Assembly: GCA_022548915.1 (NCBI GenBank)
Contig: JAKZES010000011.1
Location: 53,800 to 117,799 of the forward strand
Origin: Verrucomicrobiaceae bacterium E54
Lineage (GTDB): Bacteria; Verrucomicrobiota; Verrucomicrobiia; Verrucomicrobiales; Akkermansiaceae
Reading direction: 5' to 3'
Length of the DNA: 64,000 bases
The notes under the pieces are model-generated. The model saw only the letters and a list, made by a program, of their open reading frames with translations. It was not told where the DNA came from and made no database searches. Below, piece by piece: positions 8,154 through 18,876 of this stretch. The stretch's first letter is position 1. Each line of letters begins with the position of its first letter. A program made the position numbers and the translations under genes.

Positions 8154-11024
8154 ATGAAAACCTCGCTTGCTTCCCTGCTGCTGACCCTTTCCCTGGGAGT
8201 CGGCATTTCCGCCGCCGAATCCCGACTGGAACTCGCGGTTCCCTTCACCGACCACATGATCCTCCAGCGCGAGGCCAAGGTGCCGGTCTGGGGATTCGAT
8301 GCGCCGGGGAGCAAGGTGACCGTCGAGTTCGCCGGCCAGACGAAGACCGCCGAAGCCGACGCGCAGGGGGACTGGAAACTCGAGCTGGACCCGCTGCAGG
8401 CCTCCAAGGAGGGGCGGGGTTTCAAGGTCGCCAACAACAAGGGGCAGTCGATCGAACTGAGCGACGTGCTGGTCGGCGAGGTCTGGTTCTCATCGGGCCA
8501 GTCGAACATGGTCTGGACCGCCGGCAAGAGCATGGTGAATGAGCTGGTCCGTGAACTCGCCGGCTCCGAAACGGACATCCCGATCCGCGAGATCAGCATC
8601 GAGACGGTTTCCGCGCTCTACCCGCAGAAGCGGGCGACCTCGGCGGAAGGATGGAAGACGATCCAGGGTGCCGGCAGTTTCTCCGCCCTGTCGCTGGCCT
8701 TCGCTCACTCGCTTTACCAGGAACTCGACGTCCCGGTGGGCATCCTGCTCAGCGCCCACAGCAACACGCGGATCGAAGCCTTCACCCAGCGTCAGGCGAT
8801 CGAGGAGCATCCGGATCTCGAGGGCGACGAGGACCTGATCCACGACGCCGATCCGCTGCTTGAGCAGGGCCGCCAGGCGTTTGCAAAATACTACGAGGAC
8901 CTCGCCGCGTGGCAGGAGGAAGCCGGCCGCATTTCCGAGGCCGGAGGCAAGGTGCCGCAGCGACCCAATCTTCCCGGCATCGCCGGGATGTGGCGCGGGC
9001 CGTCGCAGTTTTTCAACGGCAAGATCAACCCGGTGATCCCCTATGCCATCCGCGGCGCGATCTGGTGCCAGGGGACGAGCAACAGTGGCGACGGTCGGAT
9101 CTATGCCGCGCGGATGGAGGCGCTCGTCCATGGCTGGCGCGATGCCTGGGGCATGCCCGACATGCCCTTCTACTTCACGCAGATGCAGGCCTACGGCGCG
9201 CCGGACCCGAACAATGTCGGCTTCGCCGACATCCGCCAGGCCCAGCACCTGTTCTTCATCAACAACCGGGAAAACGTCGGCATGGTGGTGCAGACCGATC
9301 TCAACTCGGCGCGACCGCAGGGGATCCACTACTGGGAAAAGCTCCACCCCGGCATGCGGATGGCGCGCTGGGCGCTGGCGAAGGACTATGGAAAGGACAT
9401 CCCCTTCACCGGCCCGATCTATCAGGGCTACGAAGTCGAGGGCGACCAGGTGGTGGTTTCCTTCGAAAAGGGCAGCCTCTTCGGCGGCCTGATGGTCGGC
9501 AGCAAGGGGATGGCGGCGGACTATCGTGAGGAAGGGAAGTACGTCGAGCCGGCCCGCCCGACGCCCGGCGAAAAGCTCAATCATTTCCGCGTCTGCGGGG
9601 CCGACAAGAAGTGGCACGCGGCCGAGGCGACCATCGTCGGCGACACGGTGGTGGTGAAATCGAAAAACGTGCCGGAACCGGTGGGCGTCCAGTACGCCTA
9701 CAACGCGGTGCCCGTGAACTCGAACCTCTACAACAAGGCCGGCCTGCCGGCGACGCCCTTCGCCGCGATCGACGGCAAGCTGATCTTCGAGGAGGACGAT
9801 CCCGCCAAGGCCGCGGCCGAGGAGGCGAAGTATGCCCGCTACACCGATCCGGACTACCCGATCTTCCAGGTCCTTGAATTCTATCGCGACGGGGCCGTGA
9901 TCCAGCGCGACCAGACCATCCCGGTGTGGGGCCACGCGAACGAGGGCGTGGAGGTCACCGTGACGCTCGGCGGGGTGACCCGCAAGGCGGTCGCCAACGA
10001 ACTGCAGCAGTGGTCGGTCGAGTTTCCGCCGCTCAAGGCATCCGCCGGGCCGATCACCCTCGAGGCGGTTTCGAGCCACGACCGCAGCCGGACGGTGAAC
10101 AACATCCTCGTCGGCGACGTGTGGTACCTGACCGGCAGCCCGCTGCTGACCTCCGACTGGCCCTTCAACCTCCGGGACAAGGAAGCCAAGCGGCCCGAGC
10201 CGCTGCCGCTCGTCCGCGAGTTCCGCAAGAAGACCAAGGCCAGCACTTCCACCACCCCGCGGAAGCGGAGCTTCGAGACCGGTGGCGGCAAGTACCGTTC
10301 CTCATGGGAGGCGGCGGACTACTCGAAGGAGGGCGCCGGGGTGGGTTCCTTCGCCTATCATTTCGCCAAGGCACTCGACCGGAAGGGAGTGCCGCAGGGG
10401 TTCATCACCATGTCGGCCGGTCGGACCGGGCGTTCCCGGGAGCTGGCCTCGCCGCTGTCGTGGACCTCGTTCCAGGGCGTCAAGGACGTCAAGCAGCCCG
10501 CCTTCGAGGCGCGGCTGGACGAACTTTTTCTGCAGTTCCCCAACAGCGGGGTGGCGAAGAAGGCGGCGGCCCGGCACGTCGACGAGGTGAAGGCCTTCGT
10601 TTCGACCATCATCGATCTCGGCGAAAAGGGGGCTGATCTGTCGAAGGCCCCGCTCCGCGGTCCGGCCTTCCCCGAGGCGGGAACCAGCGGAGCCGTCGCC
10701 CGCGACACCATCCCGACCTACGCCTACAACTGGTGCGTCAGCCCGATGACCCCGATGGGCGTCGCCGGCGTGATCTGGATTCCGTCGGATGCAAACATCG
10801 GCGAGAACCCCGCCGAGTACGCGGCCGAGATGGAGATCTACGCGAAGAGCCTGCCGGGCACCTACGGGATGGATCAGGTGCCCTTCCTCTACGCGCAGCC
10901 CTCACCCGCGCTGGTCGAGGGCATCACCGAGCCGAAGATCCCGGGCGCGAAACCGGTCCCGATCAACGAATGGCCGAAGAGCCTGAAGGAACTCGCGGAG
11001 AAGATGGCGGGGTTGGTCGAGTAG
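8154..11024 (+). CDS. Secreted sialate O-acetylesterase-like protein with two SASA copies
   Basis: 956 residues. After a signal peptide (MKTSLASLLLTLSLGVGISA) comes a beta-sandwich start (FTDHMILQREAKVPVWG) and the catalytic block VWFSSGQSNMVW with nucleophile Ser117, then RGAIWCQGTSNSGDGRIYA and IHYWEKLHPGMRMARWAL. This is the SASA/DUF303 esterase fold, which removes acetyl groups from sialic acid or other sugars. From about residue 570 the pattern begins again (YRDGAVIQRDQTIPVWGH, VGDVWYLTGSPLL, GVAGVIWIPSDANIGENPAE). In this second copy the GQSNM serine block reads GSPLL and the QGxSN block is lost, so it is presumably non-catalytic. ATG 8154 is chosen because the upstream extension is not signal-like and overlaps the small lipoprotein gene in another frame. 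Confidence 0.85.
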   Translation: MKTSLASLLLTLSLGVGISAAESRLELAVPFTDHMILQREAKVPVWGFDAPGSKVTVEFAGQTKTAEADAQGDWKLELDPLQASKEGRGFKVANNKGQSIELSDVLVGEVWFSSGQSNMVWTAGKSMVNELVRELAGSETDIPIREISIETVSALYPQKRATSAEGWKTIQGAGSFSALSLAFAHSLYQELDVPVGILLSAHSNTRIEAFTQRQAIEEHPDLEGDEDLIHDADPLLEQGRQAFAKYYEDLAAWQEEAGRISEAGGKVPQRPNLPGIAGMWRGPSQFFNGKINPVIPYAIRGAIWCQGTSNSGDGRIYAARMEALVHGWRDAWGMPDMPFYFTQMQAYGAPDPNNVGFADIRQAQHLFFINNRENVGMVVQTDLNSARPQGIHYWEKLHPGMRMARWALAKDYGKDIPFTGPIYQGYEVEGDQVVVSFEKGSLFGGLMVGSKGMAADYREEGKYVEPARPTPGEKLNHFRVCGADKKWHAAEATIVGDTVVVKSKNVPEPVGVQYAYNAVPVNSNLYNKAGLPATPFAAIDGKLIFEEDDPAKAAAEEAKYARYTDPDYPIFQVLEFYRDGAVIQRDQTIPVWGHANEGVEVTVTLGGVTRKAVANELQQWSVEFPPLKASAGPITLEAVSSHDRSRTVNNILVGDVWYLTGSPLLTSDWPFNLRDKEAKRPEPLPLVREFRKKTKASTSTTPRKRSFETGGGKYRSSWEAADYSKEGAGVGSFAYHFAKALDRKGVPQGFITMSAGRTGRSRELASPLSWTSFQGVKDVKQPAFEARLDELFLQFPNSGVAKKAAARHVDEVKAFVSTIIDLGEKGADLSKAPLRGPAFPEAGTSGAVARDTIPTYAYNWCVSPMTPMGVAGVIWIPSDANIGENPAEYAAEMEIYAKSLPGTYGMDQVPFLYAQPSPALVEGITEPKIPGAKPVPINEWPKSLKELAEKMAGLVE

Positions 11025-11219
11025 GCAGACTGGTGGGTGAAATCTCCCCCGACGGGTGCCCGGAGGCTGCAATGCGCCTTCGCTTGCCGGAATCCCCGGA
11101 TTTCGTGTCAACGAAACGCCGCAACGGAAGTTTTTTGAAAGGAGGCTGCTCCGTTCCGGTAGGTCTGCGGGATGGTCGGCGCCCGATGCGCGTCGGATCT
11201 CCCTTTCAAGCCCACGATC

Positions 11220-14200
11220 ATGATCGCAACGACGATGAAACCTGGTGCCCGGCGGCTCGTGCTGGGAATGGCAGCGGCGGCCCTCGCGGCGACGTCCCTC
11301 GCGACGGCCGACGACTACTACAAGGGGGAGCCGCAGTTCCACATGTGGCCCGATCCGGGCGGGGCCCGCTACAAGATCAGCCACTTCGGACCCACCGGCA
11401 TCGGCTTGGAACTGCGCCAGCCCGCCTTCACGATGCACATCGTCAATATCGAGGAAGGATCCCCGGCGGCGGCCACCGGCGAACTCAAACCGGGGCAGAT
11501 CATCGAGAGCGTCAACGGCAAGGTGCTCAAGGAGGAGGATCCCCGGGTGCTGCTCGGCAACTGGATCACCGAGGCCGAGGCCGCGGACGGCGTGATGAAG
11601 ATGATGGTCAAGGACGGCCCGGACGCCACCGCGCGGGAGGTGATCGTGAAGATCCCCGCACTCGGGGCCTACAGCGAGACCTGGCCGGTGGATTGCGAGA
11701 AGACCGACAAGATCATCCGCAACCACGCCGAGGCCCTGGCCGCCCACATCGACTCCGCCGAGATGGGCCTCAACGGTGCCGTGCTGTTCATGCTCTCGAC
11801 CGGGGAGGAGAAGGATCTCGAGGTCGTCCGCGGCTGGATGAAGACCTTCGTCGAGAACTACAAGAAGCCGGCCGAGGGGCGCGAGACCTATCCCTGGTTC
11901 GCCGGCTACACCGGGCCCGGCTTCTGTGAGTACTACCTGCGCACCGGCGACGAGTCCGTGCTGCCCATCATCAAGGACACCGCGGATTCCCTGTCGCGCA
12001 CCATCTACAACGGTTCGTGGATGGGCCGCGGTAGCGCCAACTACGGCTACATGGGCGGCGGCCATTTGAATGCCGCCGGCCTGCATGCGGCGACCTTCCT
12101 GCTGATGGCTCGGGAGTGCGGGGTCGAGGTCGACGAGCACACGCTGCAGACCTCGTTGCTCCACGTTTACCGCTTCGCCGGGCACGGCAACGTGGCCTAC
12201 GGCGACCACCTGCCCGAGGGTGGCTTCACCGCCAACGGCAAGACCGAGGGCCTCGCCTTCACCATGCAGGCGGCCGCCAACCTTCATCCCGACGGGGAAG
12301 AGTCGGTCTACGCCAAGGCCCGCGACATCTGCGGCAACAAGGCCTTCTACAACACCTCGTGGCTGTTCCACGGCCACACCGGCGGTGGCATCGGCGAGCT
12401 GTGGAAGGGCCGCGCGATGGGGCTCGTCCGCGAGAAGCGCCCCGAGCCCTACCGCTCGTTCATGGACGAGCGACTGTGGATGTACGAGCTGGCCCGCACC
12501 CACCAGGGCGTCTTCGGCTGGGTCAGCGACTGGAATGTGGGCTACACCGACACCGGCATCGAGGGACGCGGCTGGGGTGCCTACATCCCGCTGATCTACA
12601 CGCTGCCGCGCAAGGCGCTGCGGTTGCACGGCGCGCCGCCATCGAAGTACTCGCACACCCACGCCATCCCCGACCTCCCCTGGGGCAACGAGGCCGACAA
12701 GATCTTCCTCTCGCTGACTCCCGGCGAGTACCTGCCCGGCAAACGGCAGGACGTTTCCGGGGAACAACTGCCCACGGATGCCTCCAAGCCGGTGCTGGCC
12801 CGCCTGCGCGATCCCGATGTGAGCGACGAGGTCGTCCTCATGTACGCCTACCATTTCGAGCACGGCATCCGGGCGATCGCCGCGGGGACCATCAACAATT
12901 TCAAGCGCTACCAACTCATTCCCCAACTCTTGAAGTCCAGCGATCCGCGGGCCCGCCGGACGGCCCTCGATGCCATCAACAGCAGCGACAAGAAAAGCCA
13001 GGGTTTTCCGGAGGAGCAGTTCACGCCCGAGATCGTCCGCCTGATCGGTGCCATCATCGACAACCCGGATGAGTCGTGGTGGGTGACCATGGGTGCCCTG
13101 CAGGCGATGGGCCGTGCCACACCGGAGCAGATCTCCCCTCACTTCGATCGCATGCTCGCGTGGCTGGATCACTCCGACTGGTGGCTTCGCCAGGCCGCCA
13201 TGCAGGGGCTCACGCCGCTCGCGTCCGACCCGGATCACGCCAAACCCTTCCTGACCAAAGTCAGCGAGGTTCTCCAGACCAGCGACCGGCTTGGTGACCG
13301 CGGCCCCTTGGGCGGCATCACCCAGGAGCTCCAGCAGGCCTCCCCGGAGATCCGGGAGTTTGCCATGCAGGTACTGGGCGAATCGTACGTCAAGTTTCCC
13401 GAGGAGCTTGTCGAGCCCGGCGGCCAGGATCTCACCGGCAACATCGACCTGCTGCTCGAGAACCTGGCCCGCGACCTGGCGCAGGTCCCCGGCGGCTACG
13501 ACGTGCTCTACGAGCTCGCTCGCAAGCGCAGCCCCGACGAGGCGCTGCCGCATGAGAAAATCTTCCTCAATGCCGACCCCTCGAACTTCGGCCCGAAACT
13601 TCGCAAGGCGATCGAACCGACCATCAAGAACCGCCTGATCCCCGAGTACATCGAGGCCAACCGCCAAAACCTCGAGCGGGAGATCTCCTCCCGCCAGCCG
13701 GGCCGCGCGATCGACGGGTTGGTGGACCTCTACCGCAAGGCCGACATCCATGACTACGACTGGAAACTCCACGGGCCGGCGCGCGACGCGATCGTGTGGG
13801 ACTACATCACCTTCGACCCACCCGAGAAAAAGCTCTGGGAGAACGGCCACCGCTTCCGCGAGGTGACCGTGCCGGAGGGCTCGAAGGACTGGTTCACGAC
13901 CGCCTTCGACCCGAAATCCGCACCCGGCTGGAAGACCGGCCGCGCGCCCTTCGCCAATAACGACGGCAAGCCGGAACCCGTCGGCACCTGCGTCGGTGAG
14001 CACCACTTCTGCGGCTGCGGCAACCCGGTCAACACCTTCTGGGACCAGGAGGCGCTGCTGATGCGCGCGGAGATCGAGCTGCCGCCCATGCGCGACGGCT
14101 ACGCCTACCGCCTGCTGGTCGGCGGCCGCTCGCACTACAACGCCGGCGGCGGCTCGGATGTCTGGATCGACGGTGACTACCTGCCCAACCGCCGGAAGGG

Positions 14201-14423
14201 TCTCGCCACGATTCAGGGCGGCAGCGGTCGCAATTCCAACGTGCCCTGGGGGGTGACCATCCAGGACGAGGACCGCGAGCACTTCGCCGACGGCAAGGTC
14301 CTGCTCGCCACCAACGGCTTCCTCCGCTGGGGCCACAAGATCGAGCAGATCAAGTCCTACAAGGCCTTTTGGTTCGAGGAGATGAAACTGCCCGAGCTGC
14401 CTCCGGCGGCTGCAACGGAGTAG
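11220..14423 (+). CDS. Secreted PDZ / DUF6288-type protein, paralogue 1
   Basis: About 1067 residues. A signal peptide (MKPGARRLVLGMAAAALAA, from ATG 11235; ATG 11220 also possible) leads to a PDZ domain at roughly residues 45-135 (GIGLELRQPAFTMHIVNIEE, SPAAATGELKPGQIIESVNG). A toroid-like alpha-helical region follows (YGYMGGGHLNAAGLHAATF, FHGHTGGGIGELWKGRAMG), then HEAT-like helices around residues 530-720. The C-terminal beta region holds a cysteine cluster (GTCVGEHHFCGCGNP). The domain order matches proteins annotated DUF6288 in PVC bacteria, as I remember them; function unknown. A paralogue lies at 37790-41365. Relatives of the toroid fold include terpenoid cyclases and polysaccharide lyases, but no catalytic motif is evident. 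Confidence 0.8.
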   Translation: MIATTMKPGARRLVLGMAAAALAATSLATADDYYKGEPQFHMWPDPGGARYKISHFGPTGIGLELRQPAFTMHIVNIEEGSPAAATGELKPGQIIESVNGKVLKEEDPRVLLGNWITEAEAADGVMKMMVKDGPDATAREVIVKIPALGAYSETWPVDCEKTDKIIRNHAEALAAHIDSAEMGLNGAVLFMLSTGEEKDLEVVRGWMKTFVENYKKPAEGRETYPWFAGYTGPGFCEYYLRTGDESVLPIIKDTADSLSRTIYNGSWMGRGSANYGYMGGGHLNAAGLHAATFLLMARECGVEVDEHTLQTSLLHVYRFAGHGNVAYGDHLPEGGFTANGKTEGLAFTMQAAANLHPDGEESVYAKARDICGNKAFYNTSWLFHGHTGGGIGELWKGRAMGLVREKRPEPYRSFMDERLWMYELARTHQGVFGWVSDWNVGYTDTGIEGRGWGAYIPLIYTLPRKALRLHGAPPSKYSHTHAIPDLPWGNEADKIFLSLTPGEYLPGKRQDVSGEQLPTDASKPVLARLRDPDVSDEVVLMYAYHFEHGIRAIAAGTINNFKRYQLIPQLLKSSDPRARRTALDAINSSDKKSQGFPEEQFTPEIVRLIGAIIDNPDESWWVTMGALQAMGRATPEQISPHFDRMLAWLDHSDWWLRQAAMQGLTPLASDPDHAKPFLTKVSEVLQTSDRLGDRGPLGGITQELQQASPEIREFAMQVLGESYVKFPEELVEPGGQDLTGNIDLLLENLARDLAQVPGGYDVLYELARKRSPDEALPHEKIFLNADPSNFGPKLRKAIEPTIKNRLIPEYIEANRQNLEREISSRQPGRAIDGLVDLYRKADIHDYDWKLHGPARDAIVWDYITFDPPEKKLWENGHRFREVTVPEGSKDWFTTAFDPKSAPGWKTGRAPFANNDGKPEPVGTCVGEHHFCGCGNPVNTFWDQEALLMRAEIELPPMRDGYAYRLLVGGRSHYNAGGGSDVWIDGDYLPNRRKGLATIQGGSGRNSNVPWGVTIQDEDREHFADGKVLLATNGFLRWGHKIEQIKSYKAFWFEEMKLPELPPAAATE

Positions 14424-14554
14424 CGGGCGTCGGGACAATCCGGTGGCCTCCCGTCGTCACCACGACCGGGGGCCGGAAACCGATCTCCGTCAGATTCGGC
14501 TATTCGCCGTCGTGATCTCGCGGTAGCTCTGGAGCCGCGACGGCGCATTTTCCC

Positions 14555-15607
14555 ATGCTGAACGACAAGGAGATCCGGGAACTGGTGGCGGCTCATGGAG
14601 CGGCCGTGAATTCGGGGCGGTCGGTCCGGGAGTTGATCGACGACGGCGAGCTGCCGCGGCTGGAGGGCTGCACCGTGCTCAAGGGCAAGGTCTCCGACTC
14701 GGTGTTCGGCGAGACGCTCAAGACGCCATCCGGCAAGCCGGTCCGCCTGATGTTCCGCAACAACCGGATCTCGACCCACGACGTCAACCGCGGCTCGATC
14801 CCGTTCAAGGACCAGGTGCTGGCCATCAACCACGACCACATGCTGCGGCTCGTCCGCGACGTCCTCGGGTCCTCGCAGTTCGAGGTGGCGGGCCTCGCCC
14901 CGTCCTCGACCGTGATTCCCGCCGAAAACCTCGAGATCGTGAAGGTCGAGAACGTCGTCCGGCGCTACATGGCGGAAAGCTCGACCTCGACCTCGCTCTA
15001 TCAGCACTGGCTCAGGGCGAAGGAGGAGGGCCTCGAGGTCATGCACTATGCCGGCCATCGCCTGAAGGTCGCCGAACTCGTGCCCAACGGTCCGCTGCCC
15101 TACCTGATGGACACGCCCAGCACCAAGGAGGCGGTCGACCGCACCGTGGATGCGGCGTACCTGGTGGAGCACGGCGTTTGCACCGCGGAGCAGTACACGC
15201 AGATCCGCAATGCCTCGCTGATGGCCTTCGGGGTGGTTTCGCAGTATCTCTTGGAAAAGGGGATGGTGCTGGTCGACACCAAGACCGAGCACGGGGTCAA
15301 TGCCGACGGCCGGATCGTCGTGGCGGACGAGGTTTACACCATGGACTCGTCGCGCTTCTGGAAGGTGGGCGACGACGGCGAACTGGTGACCCGCGACGGC
15401 AAGCCGGTGTCGTTCTCCAAGGAGTTCGCCCGCGGCCTGGTGAAGGAGAAGGCGCAGCAGTTTTCCGGGGACGAGGCCGCCGAGATTGCGGTGCGTTACA
15501 TCCAGGGACTTCAGCACCTCACCGGCAAGCCCTTCGCCCCGGACCTGCGGCCGCGCGACCAGCGCATCATCGAGTCGACCAATCTCATTCTCGACGCGCT
15601 GCTGTAG
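14555..15607 (+). CDS. purC: Phosphoribosylaminoimidazole-succinocarboxamide synthase (SAICAR synthase)
   Basis: 350 residues. It joins CAIR and aspartate with ATP to form SAICAR in de novo purine synthesis. Signatures are LPRLEGCTVLKGKVSDSVF at the N-terminus, LVDTKTEHGVNADGRIV and ADEVYTMDSSRFWKV, which correspond to the two PurC signature patterns. The length exceeds the compact 240-residue bacterial form and is nearer the long, fungal-like version. It is a single-gene unit here; purE and purK lie about 35 kb away on the other strand. An imperfect palindrome begins right after the stop. Confidence 0.93.
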   Translation: MLNDKEIRELVAAHGAAVNSGRSVRELIDDGELPRLEGCTVLKGKVSDSVFGETLKTPSGKPVRLMFRNNRISTHDVNRGSIPFKDQVLAINHDHMLRLVRDVLGSSQFEVAGLAPSSTVIPAENLEIVKVENVVRRYMAESSTSTSLYQHWLRAKEEGLEVMHYAGHRLKVAELVPNGPLPYLMDTPSTKEAVDRTVDAAYLVEHGVCTAEQYTQIRNASLMAFGVVSQYLLEKGMVLVDTKTEHGVNADGRIVVADEVYTMDSSRFWKVGDDGELVTRDGKPVSFSKEFARGLVKEKAQQFSGDEAAEIAVRYIQGLQHLTGKPFAPDLRPRDQRIIESTNLILDALL

Positions 15608-15608
15608 C

Positions 15609-15680
15609 GTGGCCGGGCCTTCCAGGCCCGTCGCCATGTTGAATGAAGGGAGGGGCGACGGGGCTGGAAGCCACGGCCAC
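15609..15680. repeat. Imperfect palindromic element after purC
   Basis: Two 27-base arms, 15609-15635 and 15654-15680, are inverted copies matching at 24 of 27 positions, separated by 18 bases. The left arm starts two bases after the purC stop. The core includes cttccag and its complement, resembling the arms of the palindromes at 53200-53260 and 56071-56192. It could fold as a strong hairpin and serve as a terminator or an interspersed REP-like repeat. Confidence 0.7.
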
Positions 15681-15741
15681 CCCCGCTGCCGCCCCATCGT
15701 GAGGCGCGCTGGTGTCGCTCCCCCACCGGGCGGCAGCCCGC

Positions 15742-17019
15742 CTACTTCTTCAGCCACCGATCCGCGAAGTCGAGGTAGTGGGCCCAGTCCTCGGGAGTGA
15801 TGTTGTGTTTGCCCTCGCGAAGGTGGTAGCCCATCCGGTGGCCCACGCTCTTGCCGGGCGCGGGCATGGTGGTCACGCCGCCGAAGGGCTGGTCGTCGTA
15901 GAGTTGATAGACCGGCACCGCATTCAAAAGGGACAGGAACTCGCCGCGGGGATCGGCCCACTGGTCGCCGGTGGCGCTGGCGACATAGACGGGACGAGGG
16001 GCGATGAGCGCGACGAGCTGGTGCTGGTCGACCGGCAGCGCGGCTTCGTTCCCGTTGTAGTTCTTGAAGTTCGCGTTGAACCAGTGCGGGAAGCTGTTGT
16101 TGATGCGGGCCACGGTTTCACCGAAGGCGCGCCGGCTCAGGGCCGCGCCGCCGCAGCCGGAGTTGTTGGAAATGGCGATGGCGAAGCGGGGGTCGGTCGC
16201 CCCGGCCCACAGCGCGGTCTTGCCGAGGCGCGAGTGTCCGATCACCGCCACCCGTGCCGCATCGATCTCGGCGATTTCCTCCCCCACCGCGGTGAGCATC
16301 TGGCTCAGGCCCCAGGCCCAGGCGGAGATGGTTCCCCATCCCTCCGCCTTCGGCTTGGGAAACATCGCGTGCACGCCGTTTTCGAAGCCATCGTCGTAAT
16401 CCGGATCGATGTTCCCGCAGCAGGCGGTCACCAGCGCGTAGCCGCGACCGACAATCGTATCCACCGGCCAGCGCTCCTTGCCGGTGCCGCGGTTCTTTTC
16501 GGCGAAGGCGGTGTTGTCGCCGGTCTTTTTTCCTCCGAGCACGAAACCGGTCTCCAGGGCGATGCGGGGGTCGTCCTCGACGATCTGGTTGCCGCGGAAG
16601 TTCAGACCCATGAACGCGGGCACCTTGTCTTGGCCCTTGGGCAGGTAAACCAGCAGGCGGATCGACGGGCTGTTGCGGTGCGAGAAGCGGAGCAGGTACT
16701 CCCGGCGGACCGCCTTTCCGCCGCAGGCGTCGGCCACCTCGCTTTCCAGCGAGACCGACGGGTTCAGGGGTTGCGTCGGCACCGGCACCCGGCCGAACAT
16801 GTCCCGTTGGAAAAGGGCGAGGGTGGCCGGGCGCACTTCTTTCTCCCACGCGGCGGAGTCGGTCGCCTCCTTTCCGGCCACGACGAGCGAATCCGGCAGC
16901 GTGTAATCCGGGACCTTCGACTCGTCGTAGTTGGGCGTGAAGGCGGTCGCCGACGGGAGAACCATCGCCATCATGATGGTGAGGAGGGTGACTCGGGGTT
17001 GGGTGGATGCGGTTGCCAT
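15742..17019 (-). CDS. Secreted CE15-type glucuronoyl esterase
   Basis: 425 residues with a signal peptide (hydrophobic LLTIMMAMVLPSATAF). The alpha/beta-hydrolase core shows FMGLNFRGNQ, GRGYALVTACCGNIDPDYDD and the nucleophile elbow VIGHSRLGKTALWAGATD, followed by ISNNSGCGGAALSRR. HRMGYHLREGKHNI carries the likely catalytic His. This is the pattern of bacterial carbohydrate esterase family 15, which cleaves ester links between glucuronic acid side chains of xylan and lignin alcohols. It is divergent from moxR, 144 bases apart. The family call is strong; true substrate in this organism is inference. Confidence 0.87.
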   Translation of the reverse strand: MATASTQPRVTLLTIMMAMVLPSATAFTPNYDESKVPDYTLPDSLVVAGKEATDSAAWEKEVRPATLALFQRDMFGRVPVPTQPLNPSVSLESEVADACGGKAVRREYLLRFSHRNSPSIRLLVYLPKGQDKVPAFMGLNFRGNQIVEDDPRIALETGFVLGGKKTGDNTAFAEKNRGTGKERWPVDTIVGRGYALVTACCGNIDPDYDDGFENGVHAMFPKPKAEGWGTISAWAWGLSQMLTAVGEEIAEIDAARVAVIGHSRLGKTALWAGATDPRFAIAISNNSGCGGAALSRRAFGETVARINNSFPHWFNANFKNYNGNEAALPVDQHQLVALIAPRPVYVASATGDQWADPRGEFLSLLNAVPVYQLYDDQPFGGVTTMPAPGKSVGHRMGYHLREGKHNITPEDWAHYLDFADRWLKK

Positions 17020-17163
17020 CTCCCGGATGTCTATTTCACCCGGTCCGGGCTGTCGACTCCGGTCCGCGCCCGGTCGGAAGGTTCGTGACAGGAGCCGACC
17101 GGAGCAATCATCTCCGAAACTCAGGTGTAAGATGATTTACGCCTGTCGTGTAGCGCTTGGGTC

Positions 17164-18168
<1,005 letters not shown>

Positions 18169-18206
18169 TCCGATCCGCGGTTGAGTCCAACTCCCATCCG
18201 ACATCC

Positions 18207-18845
18207 ATGACTTTCCTCGCGAAGCTCCGGTCGTGGCGATGGCCCATCCTGGTGCTCTTGTGCCTGATGGTCGCCGCGGTGGCCGCCTACCGGATCGCCA
18301 TGCGAAACTTTGAAGTGCACGTTCGTGTGTGCACCGTTTTCCCGAGATTTGCGAATTACATGGGAATGGTTCCGGCAGAGGAGAGATCGCTGGACTTCTT
18401 CCTGCAAAAGGACCGGTTCGCGGTGGAGAAGTTTACCGAGGCATTTTCTGAACCCGTCCAGATGTCGATTCACGATAACGGAGGAGTTTTGTATCTCGTG
18501 CGGGTATGGAAGGCCGGCAGCGGCTACCTCGTCCTGACGGCGGGACGAGACCCCCGCGATTTTGAATGCTTTCTCAGGTGGGAGGAAGATGCGCCGGTGA
18601 GTTGGGGGGCGTTCGAGAGGAGAACCGAGATGAGCGTTCTCACCCGGGAGTTTCTCGACGATTACGAAGTCATCTTCATCCCGATTGGTCCACGTGGAAC
18701 GACCGTCGTGCAGACGGAGTCATCCTACACGATCATCGGAAGGCAGATGGACCGCGGTGCCGAGAACCCTCAGGCGGAACCCGAGAAATCTGCCGGTGAC
18801 CCTTCCCCGTCCTTGCAAAAGGCTGACCTGCCAAAGTCTTTCTAA
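18207..18845 (+). CDS. Small single-pass membrane protein inserted in the moxR operon
   Basis: 212 residues from ATG 18207. One N-terminal transmembrane helix (WPILVLLCLMVAAVAAYRI) precedes a soluble domain of mixed alpha/beta character, then a polar Ser/Pro/Glu tail. No family recognised. A TTG overlapping the moxR stop would extend the frame by 14 residues, but the ATG fits better. Base composition is noticeably less GC-rich than the neighbours, with codons such as ttt, gaa and tat common. The usual moxR-DUF58 adjacency is broken by this gene. It is probably co-transcribed because only 38 bases separate it from moxR and 31 from the DUF58 gene. Confidence 0.65.
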   Translation: MTFLAKLRSWRWPILVLLCLMVAAVAAYRIAMRNFEVHVRVCTVFPRFANYMGMVPAEERSLDFFLQKDRFAVEKFTEAFSEPVQMSIHDNGGVLYLVRVWKAGSGYLVLTAGRDPRDFECFLRWEEDAPVSWGAFERRTEMSVLTREFLDDYEVIFIPIGPRGTTVVQTESSYTIIGRQMDRGAENPQAEPEKSAGDPSPSLQKADLPKSF

Positions 18846-18876
18846 CACCCCCCCTTCAATCTTTTTCGACGAACCC

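Noticed and set aside
10902..14438. Long antisense frame of 1178 codons opposite DUF6288 paralogue 1
   Set aside because: The opposite strand has a full signal peptide, PDZ and conserved blocks; the antisense frame is an artefact of high GC and shows no domain.
15712..17088. Plus-strand frame opposite the CE15 gene
   Set aside because: The minus strand encodes a clear alpha/beta hydrolase with signal peptide; the plus frame has no motif.
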